DNA from: Budorcas taxicolor
Lineage: Eukaryota; Chordata; Mammalia; Artiodactyla; Bovidae
DNA: 64,000 nt
Reading direction: 5' to 3'
NCBI RefSeq assembly: GCF_023091745.1
Contig: NC_068922.1
Span: forward strand, 11,463,501-11,527,500
Shown: positions 10,195-21,441 of the stretch, one piece after another
Numbering within the stretch: the first letter of the stretch is position 1
Layout: each line of letters begins with the position of its first letter
The notes under the pieces: generated by a model
The model's database searches: none
What the model was told of the DNA's origin: nothing
What the model saw: the letters and a program-made list of their open reading frames with translations, nothing else
Translations under genes and position numbers: made by a program

Positions 10195-10546
10195 GATAAT
10201 TTTTTAAACAGGTCTTTATAATTGTACGTCTTTGCTTGTTTATTTTGGCTGTGCTAGGTCTTCGTTGCTGTGCAGGCTTTGCTGTAGTTGCGGAGAGCAA
10301 GGGCATCTCTCTAGTTGCGACGCATGGGCTTCTCAACACAGTGGCTTTTCTTGTTGCGGAGCATGGGTTCAAGGGCACACAGGCTTCAGTAGTTGCGGCC
10401 CCCAGGCTCTAGAGCACTGGCTCAGTAGTTGTGGCACGCTGGCCTGGTTGCTCTGAGGCACATGGAATATTCCTGGACCAGGGATCAAACCCATGTCTCC
10501 TACATTGGCAAGTGGATTCTTTACCAGTGAGCCCCCAGGGAAGCCC
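10195..10546 (-). mobile_element. CHR SINE, antisense, with target-site duplication
   Basis: Near full-length CHR: T-rich tail, 'TTGGCTGTGCTAGGTCTTCGTTGCTG', repeated 'GGCTCAGTAGTTGTGG' type blocks, and 'CAGGGAAGCCC' at the far end. A 15-bp duplication CAGCATATGGTT(C/T)TT flanks it at 10180-10194 and 10547-10561. Confidence 0.95.
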
Positions 10547-10561
10547 CAGCATATGGTTTTT

Positions 10562-11237
10562 AAAAATGTTTTGTTTTTAAACTTTTAAAACTGAGTGTGT
10601 ACATTATTGAAACTGAAAAGCCCAGAGCGAAGAACATACAAATCATCATTACATGACGTGTTCACCTGATGTGACCCTTCTGCGTCCTTGCGTATGTTTA
10701 ACACAGTTGAACACATATTGCTGAGTGGTTAAGATCACATAGCGTGTATCATGCTTTTGCAGACTTCGCAAATATTTACCAAAGTCTCACACTCAAAGTC
10801 ATGAGTTGTCTGCGTGTGTGCAACCTGAAAGGATTTCTGGTACCTTAGGGTGTGACACCAGGGACCTCAGTATGACTCACATGGAAAGCCACCCCTCCAG
10901 GAAGCATTAAATAAGGTTTGCCAGCTGCCCTCTAACCAGCAAGATCATAAATCCTTCTAGAACAATCCAGGGAGGGTTTGACCTAGGCCTGAAAAGGGAA
11001 GAAAACCCTGTATACAGATAGCACAGCGAACAGAAGGGGAAGCTTGGCTGGAGAGTTCCCAGAGAGAGAAGTACGAGCCCAGGAAAAGCCATGAGAATTT
11101 TGATGGCCGAGAATACGTGAAACCAACTCAATCAGGGAAAGAGTGTCAATTTGCTTTTCATGTAGACAGTTTTGAGAAGACAGAAAGGGCCACAGGACTC
11201 TGAATAGATGTTGACAGAGGTAAAACACTGCCTCCCT
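10562..11237. other. Unique-looking non-coding DNA
   Basis: No repeat recognised. The short minus-strand frames in 10907-11228 show no domain. Confidence 0.5.
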
Positions 11238-11438
11238 GAGACTTCCTGGTGGTTAAGGATCTGCCTTCCAATGTAGGGGACACGGGTTCGATCCCTACTC
11301 GGGGAACAAAGATCCCACATGCTGTGAGGCAACTGAGCCCACGAGCCACAACTAGAGGAGCCCAAGCACCACAACTGAGATCCTTCACGCTGCAACTAAG
11401 ACCGGATACAGCCTAACATAAGTAAATAATTAAAAACA
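11238..11438 (+). mobile_element. CHR SINE
   Basis: Opens 'GACTTCCTGGTGG', has the B box 'GGGTTCGATCCC', then 'AGATCCCACATGCTG', 'GAGCCCACGAGCCACAACTAG', and an A/T tail. Sense orientation. Confidence 0.9.
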
Positions 11439-12078
11439 GGCCCTGTCCTCCTTTTAATGATCAGCTTAACGTGAACTATAAAGCAAGGCAACAGTACATG
11501 TAATCCTTCTGAGAAAGTAATCGGATCATCATATTGAAACATGAACAAGAAGATCTGTTTCCATCGGCTTATTTATGTATTCACACAGCACAGCCCGCAG
11601 AGATGCACACACTCGAGGCTTATCAAGGTGTGAATATGAGCACACCTGTGTGATTCCTTCCTGGAACTTCCTCGGCTCTTCTACTGCCAACCTGGTGAAC
11701 AAATCCTGATGTACGTTTCTTAAAAGTGGCTTTAAATTCCATGTCTAAAGTGCTTCTTGGCTACTAATTGTAATAAAAGGACACCATCTGAGAGGTGGCT
11801 GAGCAAAGGGCCTTCCTATAAGCTGACAAAGGGGTTATTAAACCAGCTTTGCTCTGAATATACTAGGAACACTTAGAACTGTTTGTTCTTTGGACGCTCA
11901 TAGTAACCACAGTTCACCTAGAGAACAATAGCTGGGCAGTCTGAATTCATCTGACAGCTTAGGTGATGCCCCTCCTTGTGTCCTCCAGAGAACAAGTCAA
12001 GCAGTTCCATCTCAGAAGATAATTGTGTCTGTGCATTCACAGAAAAGAAGCCCCACAGTCTGTCATTTTACATTCTCT
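11439..12078. other. Unique-looking non-coding DNA
   Basis: No recognised repeat or gene. It ends at the target-site duplication of the BovB copy at 12087. Confidence 0.5.
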
Positions 12079-12086
12079 ACTTTTAA

Positions 12087-12624
12087 CCTGACGCTTGCTC
12101 CGTGGGAGGAAAGTTATGACCAATCTAGACAGCATATTCAAAAGCAGAGACATTACCTTGCCAACAAAGGTCTGTCTCGTCAAGACTATGGTTTTTCCAG
12201 TGGTCATGTATGGATGTGAGAGTTGTACTATAAAGAAAGCTGAGCACCAAAGAATTGATGCTTTTGAACTGTGGTGTTGGAGAAGACTCTTGAGAGTCCC
12301 TTGGACTGCAAGGAGATCCAACCAGTCCATCCTAAAGGAGATCAGTCCTGAGTGTTCATTGGAAGGACTGATGTTGAAGCTGAAACTCTAATACTTTGGC
12401 CACCTGATGTGAAGAGTTGACTCATTGGAAAAGACCCTGATGCTGGGAAAGATTGAGGGCAGGAGGAGGAGGGAACGATAGAGGATGCGGTGGTTGGATG
12501 GCATCACTGACTCAGTGGAGATGAGTTTGAGTAAATTCCCGGAGTTGGTGATGGACAGAGAGGCCTGGCGTGCTGTGGTCCATGGGGTTGCGAAAAGTCG
12601 GACACAACTGAATGACTGAACTGA
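12087..12624 (+). mobile_element. BovB LINE 3' end, 5'-truncated, with target-site duplication
   Basis: Sense BovB from the C-terminal part of the ORF to the 3' end 'GACTGAACTGA'. The frame 12095-12391 encodes the conserved C-terminal block with 'VMYGCES', 'AFELWCWRRLLRVPW' and 'RRSNQSILKEIS' before an in-frame stop. Perfect 8-bp duplications, ACTTTTAA, lie at 12079-12086 and 12625-12632. Confidence 0.95.
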
Positions 12625-12632
12625 ACTTTTAA

Positions 12633-13482
12633 ACATGAGTTGTCCAATTCTAAAAATCTCAAAAGACTCAATATTTCAGATGTTCAGATGAAGACCAGAG
12701 CAGTGGTGAACAAACTGTGAGACAATGTAATAGAACCCAGGCCATATCTGGAGACAGCCCAGAACCCCTTCCTCTCTCCCTGCTCTCAACCCGTGGGGAG
12801 TCCTATGCATCTGCAACACTTCGAGGGAGCTTTCAGTTTCCACAAGTCCTTTCTCAGAAGACGATCTTTACTGTGAATTTTAACACAAAATATCTTACTA
12901 CCTCTACTTGGTCAAGTCCTGGCCACCTCTTGAACATCTAGGAAGACTAGACGCTATAAAATCAGGGCTTACTTTCCCGTGGTTCACACTGCATGTACAG
13001 CAATGTGAAACTAAACGCAGACTTGGGGCACAAGGGCCAATTCCTCCCACCTACGCCCGAGACACACAGGCCCAGAGCCACCCTCCCCCAACCCACTCAT
13101 CTCAAACCAGAGCACAAAGGCAACGTGTTTCAAGAGACCCTGTGGCCATGCCCTTTCCAAAAGACAATACTTATGGATTTTCATGAAAAGACATTTACAA
13201 GGCATGTTACTTTCTTTCTTCTACTTTTATCTCTACATTTTTTCTCTACACCTTTTTTTTCTTTCCCTCTACATTTATCAGGCAGTTGAGAACATCAAGA
13301 AAGAGAAGCCTTCTCAAAAAAGTCATTGTGGTCAACAATCTGTGCATCAGTGAAGAATAAAACGTACATGGGACCGTAGTTATCGTATGAAAACGTCTTC
13401 TCAATATGGCCAACCTGGCATAGATCCCGTCTTCTGAACTCTGCCTGACCTGGCTGAATCTGGGGCTTCCATAGTCCCCCCT
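12633..13482. other. Unique-looking non-coding DNA
   Basis: Overlapping short frames occur at 12717-13289 in different phases, none with a known domain. A T-rich stretch at 13225-13262 precedes plain sequence. Confidence 0.5.
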
Positions 13483-13490
13483 GGATCTCA

Positions 13491-13751
13491 TTTTTTTTTT
13501 AAATTATATTTTTGACTGCGTTGAGTCTTCGTTGCTGTGCACAGACTTTTCTCTGGTTGTGGCAAGCAGGGGCTGCTCTCTAGCTGTGGTGTGCGGATTT
13601 TTCACTGTGGTGGTGAGCACACAGTCTCAGTAGCTGTGGTGCACGGTCCTAGTAGCCCTGTGGCTTGTGGAATCTTCCCAGACCAGGGATTGAACCAGCA
13701 TCCCCTGCATTGCGTGGCAGATTCTTAACCACTGGACCAAGAGGGTATCCA
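13491..13751 (-). mobile_element. CHR SINE, antisense, with target-site duplication
   Basis: T-tail then 'TTGACTGCGTTGAGTCTTCGTTGC', 'GTGGAATCTTCCCAGACCAGGG', and 'AACCACTGGACCAAGAGGG'. Eight-base repeats GGATCTCA flank it at 13483-13490 and 13752-13759. Confidence 0.9.
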
Positions 13752-13774
13752 GGATCTCACTCTTGTATCTTCTT

Positions 13775-13972
13775 GTAGGGGTCCCCAACCTCTGGAATCT
13801 TGTGCCTGATGGTCTGAGGTAGAACTGGTGTCATAATAATAGAATTAAAGTAAACGATAAATGTAACACATTTGACTCATTCTGAAACCATTCCCTTCCA
13901 GTCCGTGGAAAGATTATCTTCGTGAAACTGATCCCTGGTGCCAAAAACATTGAAGACCGCTGTTGTAGAGAT
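13775..13972. mobile_element. hAT-Charlie MITE, MER1-like
   Basis: Terminal inverted repeats are visible: 'GGGGTCCCCAACCTC' on the left, and 'GATCCCTGGTGCCAAAAACATTGAAGACCGC' on the right. Between them are 'CCTGATGGTCTGAGGTAGAAC' and 'CCAGTCCGTGGAAAGATTATCTTC'. This matches the MER1 non-autonomous family. It has no transposase. Confidence 0.75.
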
Positions 13973-14619
13973 TCCTGGAGTCCAGGCTTCAAATCTCTCT
14001 CTTTAAGATGTTTATGTGCTTCTTACTGGTTCTATCATTGAGTCACTCATGGAGAGAGAGCTTTTTTGCTAACTCTTTTCGTGTTTTCCAAGTGGGGCCC
14101 TGCCTTCGAGAAGGCCATTTCCAGTTACTGAACTGTCACTTCGCCCAGGGTCTCCAGGAGAGAAAAGCGTTTGACTCCCAAGGCTCCAGCATTTTTGAAA
14201 GAGCTCCTGGCCACCACCAGTGGTACTTGGCAAGTCCCCCATTCCCTTTCTTTCTCTCTTTCCTTTCCCATGGAACCCACTCCTTCCATCCGTCTTTCAA
14301 GCTCTGCTTTATAAATAGCAATTGAAGTGCTATTGAATGCACTCTTTCTCTGAAAGAGCCTTTTCACCAAGAATGTGGTGTCTGACTGCTCTCTTGCCAA
14401 TGGGTTCAACAACGCTCTGCATGCTGGGTAACATTTTTTACCAACCTATTTACTCATGTCTGTTCTTATACTTGGCTTAAACCTACAACATATTCATGAA
14501 AGTAAAAGGGATTAAAAAAAAATACTTCCCCAAATGAATTGGGAAGTATCTTTGACATAGTTTGATAAGATTATAGTTTGCTACTGATTTTCCTGAAAGG
14601 CACTAATTCAGGTGTGCCC
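13973..14619. other. Unique-looking non-coding DNA
   Basis: No repeat recognised. A 105-residue plus-strand frame at 14008-14325 overlaps antisense frames of similar length and has no recognisable domain. Confidence 0.5.
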
Positions 14620-14845
14620 GTGTGTGCGCATGTACATGTGTGTGCATGTTAGTGACTCAGTTGTGCCTGACTCAGTCGTGTCTGAACCTATGGGCTATAG
14701 CAGACCAGGCTCCTCTGTCCATGGAACTCTCCAGGCAAGAATATTGGAGTGGGTTGCCATTCCCTTCTCCAGGAGATCTTCCAAACCCAGGGATCAAACT
14801 GGGGTCTCCTCTATTGCAGGCAGATTCGTTACTGTCTGACTAATT
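14620..14845 (-). mobile_element. Bov-tA SINE, antisense
   Basis: Full antisense copy: 'CTCAGTCGTGTCTGAACC', 'GGCAAGAATATTGGAGTGGGTT', 'CTCCAGGAGATCTTCC', and 'GGCAGATTCGTTACTGTCTGAC'. It directly abuts the BovB copy at 14853. Confidence 0.9.
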
Positions 14846-14852
14846 GAAATGC

Positions 14853-16313
14853 TGTTGATATTCAGTCACTTAGTCATGCCCGATTCTTTGCAACCCCGTG
14901 GACAACAGCACGCCAGACTTCTCTGTCTTTTACCATCTCTGGAGCTTGTTCAAACCCATGTCCATTGAGTCAGTGATGCCATCCAACCATCTCATCCTCT
15001 ATTGTCCCCTTCTCCTGCCTTCAATCTTTCCCAGACTCAGGGTCTTTTCTAATGAGTTAGCTCTTTGCACCAGGTGACCAAAGTATTGGAGCTTTAGCAT
15101 CAGTCCTTCCAATGAATATTCAGAGTTGATTTCCTTTAGGATTAACTGTTTTGATCTCCTTGCAGTCCAAGGGACTCTCAAGAGTCTTCTCCAACACCAC
15201 AGTTTGAAAGCATCAGTTCTTCAGTGTTCAACCTTCTTTATGGTCCAGCTCTCACATCCATACAAGACTACTGAAAAAACCATAGCTTTGACTAATGGAC
15301 TTTTGTTAGCAAACTGATGTCTCTGCTTTTTAATACACTGTCTAGGTTTTTCATAACTTTCCTTCCAAGGAATAAGCATCTTTCAATTTCACACTGGAGT
15401 CACCATCTGCAGTGATTTTGGAGCCCAAGAAAATAAAGTCTATTGTTGTTTCCCCATCTATTTGCCATGAAGTGATGGGACCAGATGCCATGATCTTCAT
15501 ATATGGAATGTTGAATTTTAAGCAGGCTGTTTCACTCTCCTCTTTCACTTTCATCAAGAGGCTCTTTAGTTCCTCTTCACTTTCTCCCTTAAGGGTGGTA
15601 TCATTTGCATATCTGAGGTTATTGATATTTTTCCCAACAATCTTGATTCTGGATTGTGCGTCATCCATCCTGGCATTTTGGATGGTGTACTCTGCACTGA
15701 AGTTAAATAAGCAGGGTGACAAGATACAGCCTTGACGTACTCCTTTCCCAATTTGAAACCAGTCCATTGTTCCATGTTGCTTCCTGACCTGCATACAGGT
15801 TTCTCAGGAGGCAGGTCAGGTGGTCTGGTATTCCCATCTCTTTGAAAATTTTCCACAGTTTATTGTGATCCACACAGTCAAAGGCTGCGGCATAGTTAAT
15901 AAAGCAGAAGTAGATGGTTTTCTGGAACTCTCTTGCTTTTTCTATGATCCAGCGGATGTTGGCAATTTGATCTCTGGTTCCTCTGCCTTTTCTAAATCCA
16001 GTTTGAACATCTGGAAGTTCTTGGTTCACATACTGTTGAAGCCTGGCTTGGAGAATTTTGAGCATTACTTTGCTAGCATGTGGGATGAGTGCAACTGTGG
16101 GGTAGTTTGAGCATTCTTTGGCATTGCCTTTCTTTGGGATAGAATGAAAACTGACCTTTTCCAGTCCTGTGGCCACTGCTGGGTTTTTCAAATTTGCTGG
16201 CATATTGAGAGCAGCACTTTAACGGTATCATCTTTTAGGATTTGAAATAGCTCAACTGGAATTCCATCACCTCCACTAACTTAGTTTGTAGTGATGCTTC
16301 CCAAGGCCCACGC
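14853..16313 (-). mobile_element. BovB LINE, antisense, 5'-truncated, 1.46 kb
   Basis: Antisense BovB from the 3' end through the reverse transcriptase region. Minus-strand frames at 15351-15794, 15566-15856 and 15703-16203 carry pieces of one polyprotein, including 'FRKGRGTRDQIANIRW' and 'FDCVDHNKLW', but in different phases, so it is frameshifted. The RT catalytic motif reads YAND where the family has YADD. Truncation falls in the linker before the RT. It is inactive. Confidence 0.95.
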
Positions 16314-17190
16314 AAAGCAGGTCCTATACCTACATGCATAACAACTTAAGTGAATGTATCTAGTCAGGCTGCTTGTCATCAAACATTAAGTAATCTGAAG
16401 GTTGAAAAATGCAGTTCATGACTTATACATGCTGAGAGGTTTCACAAAACTAAGAGCATAGATACTAGTTAATCCTCGTCTCTGGAGTAGCAGAGCTACT
16501 AGGAAGACCTTGATTCTGCTTTCAACTTTTCCTTTAAGGAAATTATGGTGGATGTTGCCCTTATTTGCATGCCCAGTGCAATGAGAAATCAACATGAAGA
16601 GAAACGTCCACAAAATCAGCAGCTTCAATATCACAGGCTGTGTATTTTCTCCTAAATTGGCAGTTGCCCAGGGTGCAGGACTGAGAAATGGTCTGAGCCG
16701 GGCAGTCTGATGGCTCTTTGGGTTCTAATTCGGTCAGCGCAGAGCCAAACCAGGGCGTGAAACCGTATGTTCTTCCACTTTTCCTCCTGCGGTTGTCTGC
16801 TTTCTCTCCCTTACTCCTCCTGCTCCAAGGGAGTAGACAAGAGCTCCACACACAGATAGATGGGAGGGCCCATCATGCTTGGTCTTTGAAGGATGCCGAG
16901 AAAGTTCCCCCAGGCCCCAACCCACTGACATTCTCGAAGCGCTCTTCTCCAGGAGAGGCACACATGCACGCATGAGCTAGTGAGCAATGCAGCCTTTCAC
17001 CAAGCCTCCGGGTCCCCCCCATGGCCCCCAGTCCCCCCACACTGTCCTTCCCTTTTTCCTCTGCATCGTGTCACCTTTGCAGGGAGGTTCTGGAACTTCT
17101 CCAGGAAGGACATTTGGTGTAAGGCTGAGTGCCCTCTGACCCTTGAGAAGAGACACAGTATGCATTCAGGGGAATTTAACACAGGGCAGG
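16314..17190. other. Unique-looking non-coding DNA
   Basis: No repeat recognised. Several short overlapping frames occur on both strands (16561-17216) without domains. The 16980-17080 stretch is C-rich. Confidence 0.5.
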
Positions 17191-17622
17191 ATATTTGTTT
17201 TTCTCTTTCTGACTGACTTCACTCTGGGTGACAGTCTCTAGGTCCATCCACGTCTCTGCAAAAGAGAAAAACAAATATTATATATTAATGCATCTATGTG
17301 GAATCTAGAAAAATGGTAAAATGGTCTTTATTTGCAAAACAGAAATAGAGAACAGATGTATAGATACCATGGAAAGTGGGGAATGAGATGCACTGGGAGA
17401 TTGGGACTGACTCATATACACTACTGCTACTCTGTATAAAATAGGTAACTGATGAGAACCTCCTGTATGGCACAGGGCACTCCACTCAGTGGTGACCTAA
17501 GTGGGCAGGAAATCCAGAAGAGAGGGGACATTCAGAAACATACAGCTGACTCACCTTGCTGAACGGCAGAAACTGACAGCAGTATAAAGCAACTATATTC
17601 CAATTAAAATTAATTTTTTAAA
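17191..17622 (+). mobile_element. L1 3' end with inverted 5' segment
   Basis: From about 17262 the sequence is sense L1 3' end: 'TGTGGAATCTAGAAAAATGG', 'CTGTATGGCACAGGGC', and 'CAATTAAAATTAATTTTTTAAAAA'. The preceding 17191-17262 is the adjoining L1 segment in reverse. A perfect 18-bp inverted repeat (17191-17208 against 17261-17278) marks the junction. This is the known signature of twin priming during L1 insertion. Confidence 0.85.
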
Positions 17623-17934
17623 AAGTAGAATGGTATCTTCCAGGGGCTGAGGCAAGAGGGAGGAAAAAAACAGAAGAGGAGGAAGGTGCACCATATCAAG
17701 AGATGATGACCTAGATAGGCTGGCAGACCCCATGGACGGCCTTGACGTTGCACAGGAGGAAAGCGGCTGTCCAGGCGAGGACCCTCCTGGGCAGTAAAGG
17801 GCAGCGGCTCCATTATCTTACCTCTGTGCCAGTGGACACCTTTGACCACATGTGAGTATTGTCGGTGGAGCCTGTGATGCCCAGTGCATGCCCCACACAG
17901 AATCCCTGGAAGTGCTTGTGTATCAGTATTTACA
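17623..17934. other. Non-coding DNA, no recognised element
   Basis: A purine-rich patch at 17640-17690 is followed by unremarkable sequence. No supported gene. Confidence 0.5.
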
Positions 17935-18170
17935 TTTGACCCTTGAACAACATGAGGATTAAGGATGCTGACCCTCTATGCAGTGGAAAAATCTCTTAAT
18001 AACTTTATAGCTGGTCCTGTGTATTTGCAATTTCCCATCCACAGATTCAAGCAACCTCAGATTGTGATATACTATAGTAGGTATTTATTGAAAAAAAAAT
18101 CTGCATAGAAATGGACCTGCACAGCTCAAACCGGTGTTGTTCAAAGCTCAACTGTATATTTTAAGCTGTC
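17935..18170. mobile_element. Tigger-type DNA transposon fossil, MER2-like
   Basis: Left end 'TTGACCCTTGAACAACATGAGG' and right end 'CAAACCGGTGTTGTTCAAAGCTCAACTGTA' form the inverted termini typical of MER2/Tigger elements. The centre is shortened and no transposase remains. Confidence 0.8.
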
Positions 18171-18221
18171 CGGACAACTCCGATATGTCATCAAGGTTGA
18201 GAACTATTGTTTGATGCAAAT

Positions 18222-18706
18222 GTTGTTGTTGTTGTTCAGTTGCTAAGTCATGTCTGACTCTTTGTGACCCCATGGACTACAGCACACAGGGTTCCCTGTC
18301 CTTTACTATCTCCCAGAGTTTCCTCAAACTCATGTCCTTTGAGTCAGTGATGCCATCTAACCATCCCATCCTCTGCCACCCTCTTTTCCTTCTACCTTCA
18401 GTCTTTCCCAGCATCAGGGTCTTTTCCAGTGAGTCAGCTGTTCACATCAGGTGGCCAAAGTATTGGAGCTTCAGCATCAGTCCTTCAAATGAATATTCAG
18501 GACTGATCTTTAGGATGGACTGGTTGGATCTCCTTGCTGTCCAAGGGACTCTCAAGAGTCTTAACCACCACCACAGTGGTAAAGCACCACGCACACAGAA
18601 AGCATCAATTCTTTGGCACTCAGCCTTCTTTATGGTCCAGCTCTCACACCTGTACACAACTACTGGGAAAACCACAGCTTTGACTATACGGACCTTTGCT
18701 GGCAAA
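18222..18706 (-). mobile_element. BovB LINE 3' end, antisense, 5'-truncated
   Basis: Starts with a (GTT)n stretch, then 'CAGTTGCTAAGTCATGTCTGACTC', and runs to 'GACTATACGGACCTTTGCTGGCAAA'. The 'CCAACACCACAGTTCAAAAGC' block is replaced by a longer AC-rich version at about 18562-18600, a local insertion of roughly 18-20 bases. Confidence 0.95.
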
Positions 18707-18744
18707 CGTATAGTTGATTAAGTGCCTTCCATGTGTCTGGTGCT

Positions 18745-19062
18745 GTTAAGGACTGAAGTTTTGTGTCCCCAGTTCATGTGTTGAAGTCCTTACCCTCGAT
18801 GTGATGGTTGGGAGGTGACAAGGTCACGGTGGAGCCCTCGTGATGGGATTAATGTCCTTAGAAGGAAACTGAGCAGAGAGCTTGCTTCTTCTCTGTTCTC
18901 CACCCTGTGAGGACACAACGAGAAGATGGCCATGTGCAAACCAGGTCGCAGGTTCTCACCAAAGATTGAATCTGAGCTGCCTTCATCTTGGCTTCCCAGC
19001 CTCCAGAACTGACAGAAATACATGCATATTGTTTACAAAAGGACCCAGAGAGTTGCTGAGTG
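18745..19062 (+). mobile_element. MaLR-type (MLT1-like) LTR
   Basis: Sense LTR blocks in order: 'TTAAGGACTGAAGTTTTGTGTCC', 'TCATGTGTTGAAGTCCTTACCC', 'GTGAGGACACAACGAGAAGATGGCC', and 'CTTCCCAGCCTCCAGAACTG'. It is solitary, without internal sequence. Confidence 0.8.
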
Positions 19063-19117
19063 TACAGAGATGAAGAAATGGTCCAGGTTCTCGGAGGAGA
19101 CAACATTTGGGAGCTAT

Positions 19118-19760
19118 GCAGCAAGGGTTCCATTTTCATTACATCTTCACCAGTGCTTGTCATCTCTTGTCTTTTTGATAAAAGCCATCCTACCAGAAGT
19201 CAGGTGACACTTCCCTATATATTTCTTCTACGTGCAGAAAGGTGCAAATTATTTGTTCATTTGTTTGCTGTGCTGGGTCGCCTTTGCTGGGCGTGGGCTT
19301 CCTCTAGCTGTGCCGCACAGGCTTCTCATTGCCGGGGCTTCTCTTGTTACAGAGCACAGGCTGTAAGATGCACAGGCTTCAGGAGTTGGGGCACACGGGC
19401 TTCGTAATTGGGGCACACGGATCTAGTTCCCGAGAGGCGTGTGGAATCTTCCCAGGCCAAAGACTGAACCTATGTCCCCTGAACTGGCAAGTGGATCCTT
19501 GACCACCAGGGGGAAGTCCAGAAAAGTTTAAATTCAATGACAAATTTATACAAATAAATCACTCCTTATACATTTGTTAATAGGAATATACAGTGCCTTC
19601 AGAAACAAACAGAAGTGGACTAAGACACTGATACAGGATACACAATTTCTTCACGTTTGGAAAACCATTACAAACTACTGTAACAGTTTGGACTTGTGTT
19701 TCCGTGGTGACTAATGATGTTGAGCATCTTTCCATGTACCTGTTGGCTGTGTGTACGTGT
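19118..19760 (-). mobile_element. Old L1 fragment, antisense, split by CHR
   Basis: 19118-19215 shows 'CACCAGTGCTTGTCATCTCTTGTC' and 'TTTTTGATAAAAGCCATCCTA'. About 19690-19760 shows 'GACTAATGATGTTGAGCATCTTTCC' and 'ATGTACCTGTTGGC'. These are neighbouring antisense L1 ORF2 segments. The CHR at 19251-19518 lies between them. Confidence 0.7.
19251..19518 (-). mobile_element. CHR SINE, antisense, with diverged target-site duplication
   Basis: 'TTTGCTGTGCTGGGTCGCC' to 'GACCACCAGGGGGAAGTC'. The flanks at 19235-19250 and 19519-19534 match as CAGAAA(G/A)GT(G/T)(C/T)AAATT, a 16-bp duplication with three differences, so the insertion is fairly old. Confidence 0.85.
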
Positions 19761-20439
19761 TACACTGAGCCCATTTAACTGCAGGCTAGCTTTGTGTAGA
19801 ACCACTGCGGAGAATTTGCTGTATGCATCCACTTGGATCAGAGCCCCTTCACGAAGCAGCAAGTTGTGTGGGGTCACTTTGGCCAAACAAAAGAATTCTC
19901 TTGACTTCATTTGATTCCTTGGTCTTAAACTAGATTATCAGATTTAAAGTACGGGAAGTTTGGTCCCTGCACATTTTCTTTGGCTCTTTTCATTTTTGTT
20001 TTAATCATAGTTAAGAATATTTTGGCTGGCACAGAGAAAGCCAACCAGACTAATCTCTGACCTTGACCTTGAAAACTCCCTCCTAAGAGCCAAGCCATCT
20101 GACAGCTCCTCCTGCCTGCTGGACCTAACAGAGGCGGAGGTCCTCCGCACACTCGGTGTGGGTGAGGCAGGCCGCTGATGGGTTCCCAGGTCTGGGTTCA
20201 TGACAGCAGCCACAGGCAACGAAGCCCACCCTAGCCTGGGCTGCCCCAGCCTTGGGGTTGAAGGGAGGGGGTGCTGGTTACTTTGAGGTCAAAGTGACCA
20301 GCCTTCAGCTCTCCTCCTGGCTCAGCCCTAGCTGGGAATCTGGAGTCCGGAGTCCAGAAAGGCTGTTTGCGGTCTAACCCAAGAAAAGTCTCGTCAGTGT
20401 AAACCAGTTTTCCCATCCACATAGAAGGAGGATTTTCTT
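19761..20439. other. Unique-looking non-coding DNA
   Basis: No repeat recognised. The GC content rises between 20050 and 20350, but no clustered CpGs or coherent frame are seen. Confidence 0.5.
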
Positions 20440-20486
20440 ATCTGCTGTGTTAGTCAAAGTTCTCTGGAGAAATAGAGCCAGTAACA
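20440..20486 (-). mobile_element. MaLR LTR terminal remnant, antisense
   Basis: 'TGTTAGTCAAAGTTCTCTGGAG' and 'AATAGAGCCAGTA' match the antisense terminus of an LTR that is usually followed by a TATA-type stretch. That stretch appears to have expanded into the microsatellite that follows. Confidence 0.5.
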
Positions 20487-20487
20487 G

Positions 20488-20518
<31 letters not shown>

Positions 20519-20730
20519 ACATACATGCACACACTGTGTATATACACACACACATATATGCACATACACTGTATATATAGTCACACATACACATACACTG
20601 TGTGTGTATATATATGCACACACACACCGTGTATATATATATACACACACATACACACAAGTATACACGTGTATACACACATGAATATATACACACACAC
20701 TGTATATACATGCACACACACACTATATAT
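20487..20730. repeat. Complex (CA)n / (TATA)n microsatellite
   Basis: Begins with about 15 perfect CA units (20487-20516), then about 210 bp of mixed CACA, TATATA and 'ATACACACA' words. The 89-130 residue frames over it are artefacts of this composition. Confidence 0.95.
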
Positions 20731-20845
20731 TGGAGAAGGAAATGGCAACCCACTCCAGTATCCTTGCCTGGAGAATCAATGGATGGAAGAGCCTGGTGGG
20801 CTACAGTCCATGGGGTTGCAAAGAGTCAGACACGACTGAGTACAC
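20731..20845 (+). mobile_element. Bov-A unit (headless Bov-tA)
   Basis: 'TTGGAGAAGGAAATGGCAACCC' through 'GAGTCAGACACGACTGAGTA'. Only the BovB-derived half is present, with no tRNA head. It joins the microsatellite directly. Confidence 0.9.
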
Positions 20846-20892
20846 ACATTATATATCCACATTTCCATACATAAATATATCCATAATTCAGG

Positions 20893-21090
20893 TGATTTCC
20901 CTGGTGGCTCAGATGGTAAGGAATCTGCTTGCAACAAGGGAGACCTGGGTTCGATCCCTGGGTGGGGAAGATACCCTGGAGAAGGGAATGGCTGCGCACT
21001 CCAGTATTCTTGCCTGGAGAATCCCATGGACAAAGGAGCCTGACTGGGCTACAGTCCATGGATCGTAAAGAGTTGGACACAGCTGAGAAG
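20893..21090 (+). mobile_element. Bov-tA SINE
   Basis: 'TTTCCCTGGTGGCTCAGATGG' tRNA head with 'GGTTCGATCCCTGGG' B box, BovB-derived body, and 'GTTGGACACAGCTGAGAAG' tail. It differs from its neighbours enough to be a separate insertion. Confidence 0.95.
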
Positions 21091-21126
21091 CTAACACTGT
21101 CACGTTTACAAAGAATAGAGGAACCC

Positions 21127-21267
21127 CCTGGAGAGGGGCAAGAACACTAGAGTGTGTTGCCATTTCCTGCTCCAAAGGGTCTTCTTGACTCAGGGGTTGC
21201 CCACAGTCTCTTACAGCGTCTGCGTTGGCAGGCAGGTTCCTTTACCACTAGCGCCACCTGGGAAGCT
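21127..21267 (-). mobile_element. Bov-tA SINE fragment, antisense
   Basis: 'CTAGAGTGTGTTGCCATTTCC', 'GGGTCTTCTTGACTCAGGGG', and 'TACCACTAGCGCCACCTGGGAAGC'. The BovB-derived tail is missing on the left. Confidence 0.85.
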
Positions 21268-21385
21268 GCCACCCACTCGAGTATTCTTCCCTGGAGAGTG
21301 CCATGGACAGAGGAGCCTGGCGGGCTATGGTCCATGGGGTCGAAAAGAGTCAGACACGACTGAGTAACATTTTCACTGTCACTTT
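21268..21385 (+). mobile_element. Bov-A unit, sense
   Basis: 'CCACCCACTCGAGTATTC' to 'CACGACTGAGTAACATTTTCACTG'. It is head-to-head with the antisense fragment ending at 21267, so the pair may come from one rearranged element. Confidence 0.85.
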
Positions 21386-21441
21386 ATTTCATAAGGAATA
21401 TATACTAGTTATAAGAAACATTATATACACACTATGAAAAA

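Noticed and set aside
20447..20874. Frames of 89-130 residues over the CA/TA microsatellite
   Set aside because: The translations are His-Thr or Cys-Val repeats produced by the dinucleotide array, not a gene.
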